Shown: positions 60,692 to 64,000 of the stretch, in pieces
Numbering within the stretch: position 1 is the first letter of the stretch
Layout: each line of letters starts with the position of its first letter
NCBI RefSeq assembly: GCF_016107395.1
Contig: NZ_JAAIKO010000002.1
Coordinates: 397,409 to 461,408 of the forward strand
DNA length: 64,000 bases
DNA from: Streptomyces fildesensis
Lineage (GTDB): Bacteria; Actinomycetota; Actinomycetes; Streptomycetales; Streptomycetaceae
Direction: 5' to 3'
Notes under the pieces: model-generated
Seen by the model: only the letters and a program-made list of their open reading frames with translations
Databases searched by the model: none
Told to the model about the DNA's origin: nothing
Program-made: the position numbers and the translations under genes

Positions 60692-61474
60692 CTAGAACCA
60701 GTTGCGCTTGCCGCCGACCTCCGCCAGCCACTGATTCAGGTACGCCGCCCAGTCGGTGCCCTGGAAGGACTGCAGACCGACCGTGAACGACCGGTACGAG
60801 TCGCTGCCCTCGCCGAACAGCCCCGGCTTCTTGTCCATCTCCAGGATCACGTCCATCTCGTTGCCGTCCGCGATGAACGTCAGCTCCACCTGGTTCAGCC
60901 CCCGGTACTGGTGCGGCGCCCGGAACTCGATCTCCTGGTAGAACGGCAGCCGCTGCCGCGTCCCCCGGATGTGCCCCTTCTCCAGGTCCGCGGCCTTGAA
61001 CGCGAAGCCCAGGTGCCCGAACGCGTCCAGCAGCGCCTGCTGCGCCGGCAGCGGGTGCACGCTGACCGGGTCGAGGTCACCCGAGTCCACCGCGCGGGCG
61101 ATCGCCAGCTCCGTCGTCACCCCGATGTTCATCCCCGACAGATGCCGGCCGAGGAACGTCGTGACCGGCGTCTCCCACGGGATCTGCAGCCCGAACGGCA
61201 CGGTGTGCACGGCCCCCGGCGCCACCTCGAACGCCCCGCCCAGCTGCTGCCGGTGGAACTCGATGTCCTGCTTGTACTCGTTGTCGCCGCTCTCGACCTC
61301 GACCCGGGCCTGCAGCCCGACGGAGAGCCCCTCGATCTGCTGCGCGACCGACCCGCCCTGGATACGCACCTCACCCTGGACAGTGCCGCCCGGCACCACG
61401 TTCGGGTCCGTCAGTACGGTCTCGACGGACGCCCCACCGGCACCCATGCTCGCAAGCAGCTTCTTGAAGCCCAC
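60692..61474 (-). CDS. SpoOM family sporulation-related protein
   Basis: The 260-residue beta-sandwich (arrestin-like) protein has [21 protein letters not shown] and [13 protein letters not shown] at the N-terminus, the SpoOM signature. In Bacillus, Spo0M controls early sporulation and membrane tension; its role in Streptomyces is not established. Start GTG 61474 with AGGAG upstream. It is divergent from the glycosylase gene. Confidence 0.9.
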   Translation of the reverse strand: MGFKKLLASMGAGGASVETVLTDPNVVPGGTVQGEVRIQGGSVAQQIEGLSVGLQARVEVESGDNEYKQDIEFHRQQLGGAFEVAPGAVHTVPFGLQIPWETPVTTFLGRHLSGMNIGVTTELAIARAVDSGDLDPVSVHPLPAQQALLDAFGHLGFAFKAADLEKGHIRGTRQRLPFYQEIEFRAPHQYRGLNQVELTFIADGNEMDVILEMDKKPGLFGEGSDSYRSFTVGLQSFQGTDWAAYLNQWLAEVGGKRNWF

Positions 61475-61576
61475 GTTGTCCCACTCCTCATACCGGCGGT
61501 TGACTGTTTCTTTACGTTATCTACGGTCACTACGAACGCGGAACCGCCGCGGGCGGTTCCAGTACCCTCGTACCGC

Positions 61577-62239
61577 ATGATCGCCGACGCGGAAAGGGCC
61601 CCGCTCGCCCGGCCCTTCTTCGACCGCCCGGTCCTCGACATCGCACCGGACCTCCTCGGCCGGATCCTCGTCCGTGACACCCCGGACGGCCCGATCGAAC
61701 TGCGCCTCACCGAGGTGGAGGCCTACGCGGGACCCGTCGACCCGGGATCGCACGCCTACCGGGGCCGCACCGAACGCAACGCGGTGATGTTCGGCCCGCC
61801 CGGCCACACCTACGTGTACTTCACGTACGGGATGTGGCACTGCCTCAACCTGGTCTGCGGCCCGGAGGGCACGCCGAGCGGGGTCCTGCTGCGGGGCGGC
61901 GAGATCACCCGTGGGGAGGACCTCGCCCGAGCGAACCGCCCCACCTCCCGCAAGGGCACCGACCTCGCCCAGGGCCCGGCCCGGCTGGCCACCGCGCTCG
62001 CCGTCGACCGGTCGCTCAACGGATCCGACGTCTGCGACCCCTATACCGGTCCGGCGGGCGAACCGGCCGGCAGCCCGTTCCGCGTCCTCACCGGTACCCC
62101 GCCGGCCGCTGACCGGGTGCGCTCCGGCCCGCGTACCGGCGTCGGCGGCGAGGGAGCCGTGCACCCCTGGCGCTTCTGGATCGACGGCGACCCCACCGTC
62201 AGTCCCTACCGTGCCCACACCCCGAGACGCCGCCCATAA
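61577..62239 (+). CDS. DNA-3-methyladenine glycosylase (AAG/MPG family)
   Basis: The 220-residue protein has [70 protein letters not shown], carrying the catalytic Glu in VEAY and the tyrosine that intercalates DNA. It removes alkylated purines and hypoxanthine. The C-terminus is shortened. TACCCT at 61563 lies 8 nt before the ATG and no Shine-Dalgarno sequence is present, hinting at a leaderless message. Confidence 0.92.
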   Translation: MIADAERAPLARPFFDRPVLDIAPDLLGRILVRDTPDGPIELRLTEVEAYAGPVDPGSHAYRGRTERNAVMFGPPGHTYVYFTYGMWHCLNLVCGPEGTPSGVLLRGGEITRGEDLARANRPTSRKGTDLAQGPARLATALAVDRSLNGSDVCDPYTGPAGEPAGSPFRVLTGTPPAADRVRSGPRTGVGGEGAVHPWRFWIDGDPTVSPYRAHTPRRRP

Positions 62240-62352
62240 CGACTCGCCATGACCGCGTACTCTCGGACACGCTGTACAGACGCTCTGCGACCGCCGGTGT
62301 GCGGACCGCGGAGCACCGACTCATCGCACTGACCCAAGGAGACAAGAGAACC

Positions 62353-63612
62353 GTGACGGACATCGTCGACGAGCTGCAGTGGCGCGGGCTGATCGCCGTA
62401 TCCACTGACGAGGACGCACTGCGCAAGGCGTTCGCGGACGGCCCGGTCACGGTCTATTGCGGCTTCGACCCCACGGCGCCCAGCCTGCACCTCGGCAACC
62501 TGGTGCAGATCCTCACCATCCGGCGGCTGCAGCAGGCGGGCAACCGGCCGCTGGGCCTGGTGGGCGGGGCCACCGGCCTGATCGGCGACCCCAAGCCGTC
62601 GGCGGAGCGGACACTCAACGCTCCCGAGGTCGTCGCCGACTGGGTCGAGCGGGTCCGCGGGCAGATCGAGCCCTTCCTCTCCTTCGAGGGGCCGAACGCC
62701 GCGACGATGGTGAACAACCTGGACTGGACGTCCGGGATGTCGGCGATCGAGTTCCTGCGTGACGTGGGCAAGCACTTCCGCGTCAACAAGATGATCGCCA
62801 AGGAAGCCGTCGCCCGGCGCCTCAACTCCGACCAGGGCATCAGCTACACCGAGTTCAGCTACCAGATCCTCCAGGGGATGGACTTCCTGGAGCTCTACCG
62901 GCGCTACGGCTGCACCCTGCAGACCGGCGGAAGCGACCAGTGGGGCAACCTCACGGCCGGCATCGACCTGATCCACCGCGTCGAGGGCGCCTCCGTCCAC
63001 GCCCTCGCCACTCCGCTGATCACCAAGGCGGACGGCACCAAGTTCGGCAAGACCGAGGGCGGCGCCATCTGGCTCGACCCCGAGATGACCACGCCGTACG
63101 CCTTCTTCCAGTTCTGGCTGAACGCGGACGACCGTGACATCTCCAAGTTCCTGCGCATCTTCAGCTTCAAGTCCCGCGAGGAGATCGAGGAGCTGGAGCG
63201 CCTCACCGAGGAGCGCCCCCAGGCCCGCGCCGCCCAGCGCGCCCTGGCTGAGGAACTGACGACCCTGGTCCACGGGGCCGCCCAGTGCACCGCGGTCACC
63301 GATGCGTCCAAGGCGCTTTTCGGCCAGGGGGAACTGACGGACCTGGACGAGGCCACGCTGGCGGCCGCTCTCTCCGAGCTGCCGTACGCCAAGGTCACGG
63401 CGCTGGAGCCGGTCGTCGACCTGCTGACCGCGGTCGAGCTGGTGGCCAGCAAGTCGGCCGCCCGCCGGGCCATCAAGGAGGGTGGCGCCTACCTGAACAA
63501 CGCCAAGGTGACCAGCGAGGACGCGGTGCCGGCCGAGTCCGACCTGCTGCACGGCCGGTGGCTCGTCCTCCGCCGCGGCAAGAAGAGCCTGGCTGCCGTC
63601 GAGGTCGGCTGA
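62353..63612 (+). CDS. tyrS: Tyrosyl-tRNA synthetase
   Basis: The 419-residue class I synthetase has the HIGH-type motif HLGN (His46) and the KMSKS-type motif KFGKT (230-234). The tyrosine pocket is visible as [15 protein letters not shown] and [10 protein letters not shown]. The C-terminal S4-like RNA-binding domain begins around residue 350. The GTG at 62353 follows AAGGAGA. It is upstream of and on the same strand as the rRNA region. Confidence 0.97.
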   Translation: MTDIVDELQWRGLIAVSTDEDALRKAFADGPVTVYCGFDPTAPSLHLGNLVQILTIRRLQQAGNRPLGLVGGATGLIGDPKPSAERTLNAPEVVADWVERVRGQIEPFLSFEGPNAATMVNNLDWTSGMSAIEFLRDVGKHFRVNKMIAKEAVARRLNSDQGISYTEFSYQILQGMDFLELYRRYGCTLQTGGSDQWGNLTAGIDLIHRVEGASVHALATPLITKADGTKFGKTEGGAIWLDPEMTTPYAFFQFWLNADDRDISKFLRIFSFKSREEIEELERLTEERPQARAAQRALAEELTTLVHGAAQCTAVTDASKALFGQGELTDLDEATLAAALSELPYAKVTALEPVVDLLTAVELVASKSAARRAIKEGGAYLNNAKVTSEDAVPAESDLLHGRWLVLRRGKKSLAAVEVG

Positions 63613-63624
63613 AATCGTGCGTTT

Positions 63625-63657
63625 GAGCGGCGGTTGAGCTTGACTCTGCCGCCGCTC
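63625..63657 (+). terminator. Terminator after tyrS
   Basis: A perfect 9-bp stem (GAGCGGCGG) with a 15-nt loop begins 12 nt after the stop. The loop holds the -35 of the first rRNA promoter. Confidence 0.6.
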
Positions 63658-63668
63658 CTCCGTAATGT
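63640..63668 (+). promoter_or_regulatory. rRNA operon promoter 1
   Basis: TTGACT (63640) and TAATGT (63663) are spaced exactly 17 nt, the best sigma-HrdB-like match in the window. Confidence 0.75.
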
Positions 63669-63804
63669 AGTCCGAGCCGCTTGAAACGGTGCGTCCGGTT
63701 CGTCCGGATCCCCGCGGGGGTGGCCACCCACTACTACGACTTCCCGACAGGGTTGCTTTTCGGTGCGCCGAAATTCAGTCCGAATAGCTCGATTATGAGC
63801 GTGG

Positions 63805-63827
63805 CGGGAAATCGGCTAACGTAGTGG
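63805..63827 (+). promoter_or_regulatory. rRNA operon promoter-like repeat A
   Basis: CGGGAAATCGG begins at 63805 and TAGTGG follows 17 nt later as a possible -10; ACACG comes next. The same block recurs at 63877. Confidence 0.45.
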
Positions 63828-63876
63828 ACACGCCGCAAGGCGAGAAACAAAAGCCCGCCTCAGCGGGTGGCAGAAA

Positions 63877-63899
63877 CGGGAAATCGGATCTGCTAAGCT
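63877..63899 (+). promoter_or_regulatory. rRNA operon promoter-like repeat B
   Basis: A second exact CGGGAAATCGG (63877) is followed by TAAGCT 17 nt after its start. The downstream sequence again reaches an ACACG. Confidence 0.45.
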
Positions 63900-64000
63900 G
63901 AGAAACACGAAGGGAAGCCCGGAGGGCGCCGGTAAAACGGCACCGAAGGAAGCGTCCGTTCCTTGAGAACTCAACAGCGTGCCAAAAGTCAACGCCAGAC
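63900..64000 (+). other. Leader of an rRNA operon (16S gene beyond window)
   Basis: The sequence CCTTGAGAACTCAACAGCG at about 63960 is the conserved leader that precedes 16S rRNA in streptomycete rrn operons, including the processing and antitermination region. The 16S gene is expected within a few hundred bases past the end. Confidence 0.7.

Overview
The window is a high-GC actinobacterial chromosome segment, almost certainly from a Streptomyces. The evidence is strong G/C bias at third codon positions, many GTG starts and one TTG start, two chaplin genes, a streptophobe protein, a SpoOM homologue, an FHA-domain ABC exporter, an AmaP/Asp23 cluster and a 40-residue SGM_5486-type peptide. Genes are dense and mostly core or lineage-conserved. 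I see no insertion sequence, prophage, CRISPR array, tRNA or large biosynthetic cluster.

Region 1 (1-9308): an FAD-dependent amine oxidoreductase diverges from a class II aldolase. Then come an alpha/beta hydrolase, an uncharacterised repeat protein, a YpfJ-type metallopeptidase, an ABC-F ATPase preceded by a tiny leader ORF, a 74-residue HTH protein and an enoyl-CoA hydratase. Region 2 (9349-12685): a P10-family protein diverges from a five-gene Asp23/AmaP envelope-stress operon. Region 3 (12722-18150, minus strand): TetR regulator, BRCT-containing DEDDh exonuclease, small zinc protein, SURF1, GH15 glucanase and an SDR-like protein without the catalytic Tyr/Lys. Region 4 (18202-22503): a palindromic operator lies between the TetR gene and a tightly coupled operon of acetoacetate-decarboxylase-like protein, SDR and two amidohydrolases, which looks like an undescribed catabolic pathway.

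Region 5 (22609-33661): a large LuxR/LAL regulator, zinc alcohol dehydrogenase, secreted subtilase, DUF485-ActP acetate uptake, MoaA and small stress and membrane proteins. Region 6 (33668-38331): a TldD-TldE-KptA operon, and a chitin-type AA10 LPMO with a DasR-like dre site inside its promoter and a C-terminal membrane helix. Region 7 (38455-46315): FabG-FabI (FAS II); a GntR regulator and an MFS carrier that share one 22-bp palindromic intergenic region and look leaderless in both directions; SixA; SerB; a streptophobe protein. Region 8 (46515-54848): FHA-ABC exporter, SLT lysozyme-like protein, QueA homologue with an SDR, GAF histidine kinase plus response regulator, and two chaplins, one with the Cys pair and one without. 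Region 9 (54933-64000): ABC ATPase, NfeD-stomatin pair, TauE, HNH nuclease, PEBP, SpoOM, 3-methyladenine glycosylase and TyrS. The window ends in what looks like the promoter and leader region of an rRNA operon; the 16S gene itself would start just beyond the end.

Many convergent pairs are separated by strong GC-rich hairpins acting as bidirectional terminators. Several promoters place the -10 hexamer 6-8 nt before the start codon, which suggests leaderless transcripts.
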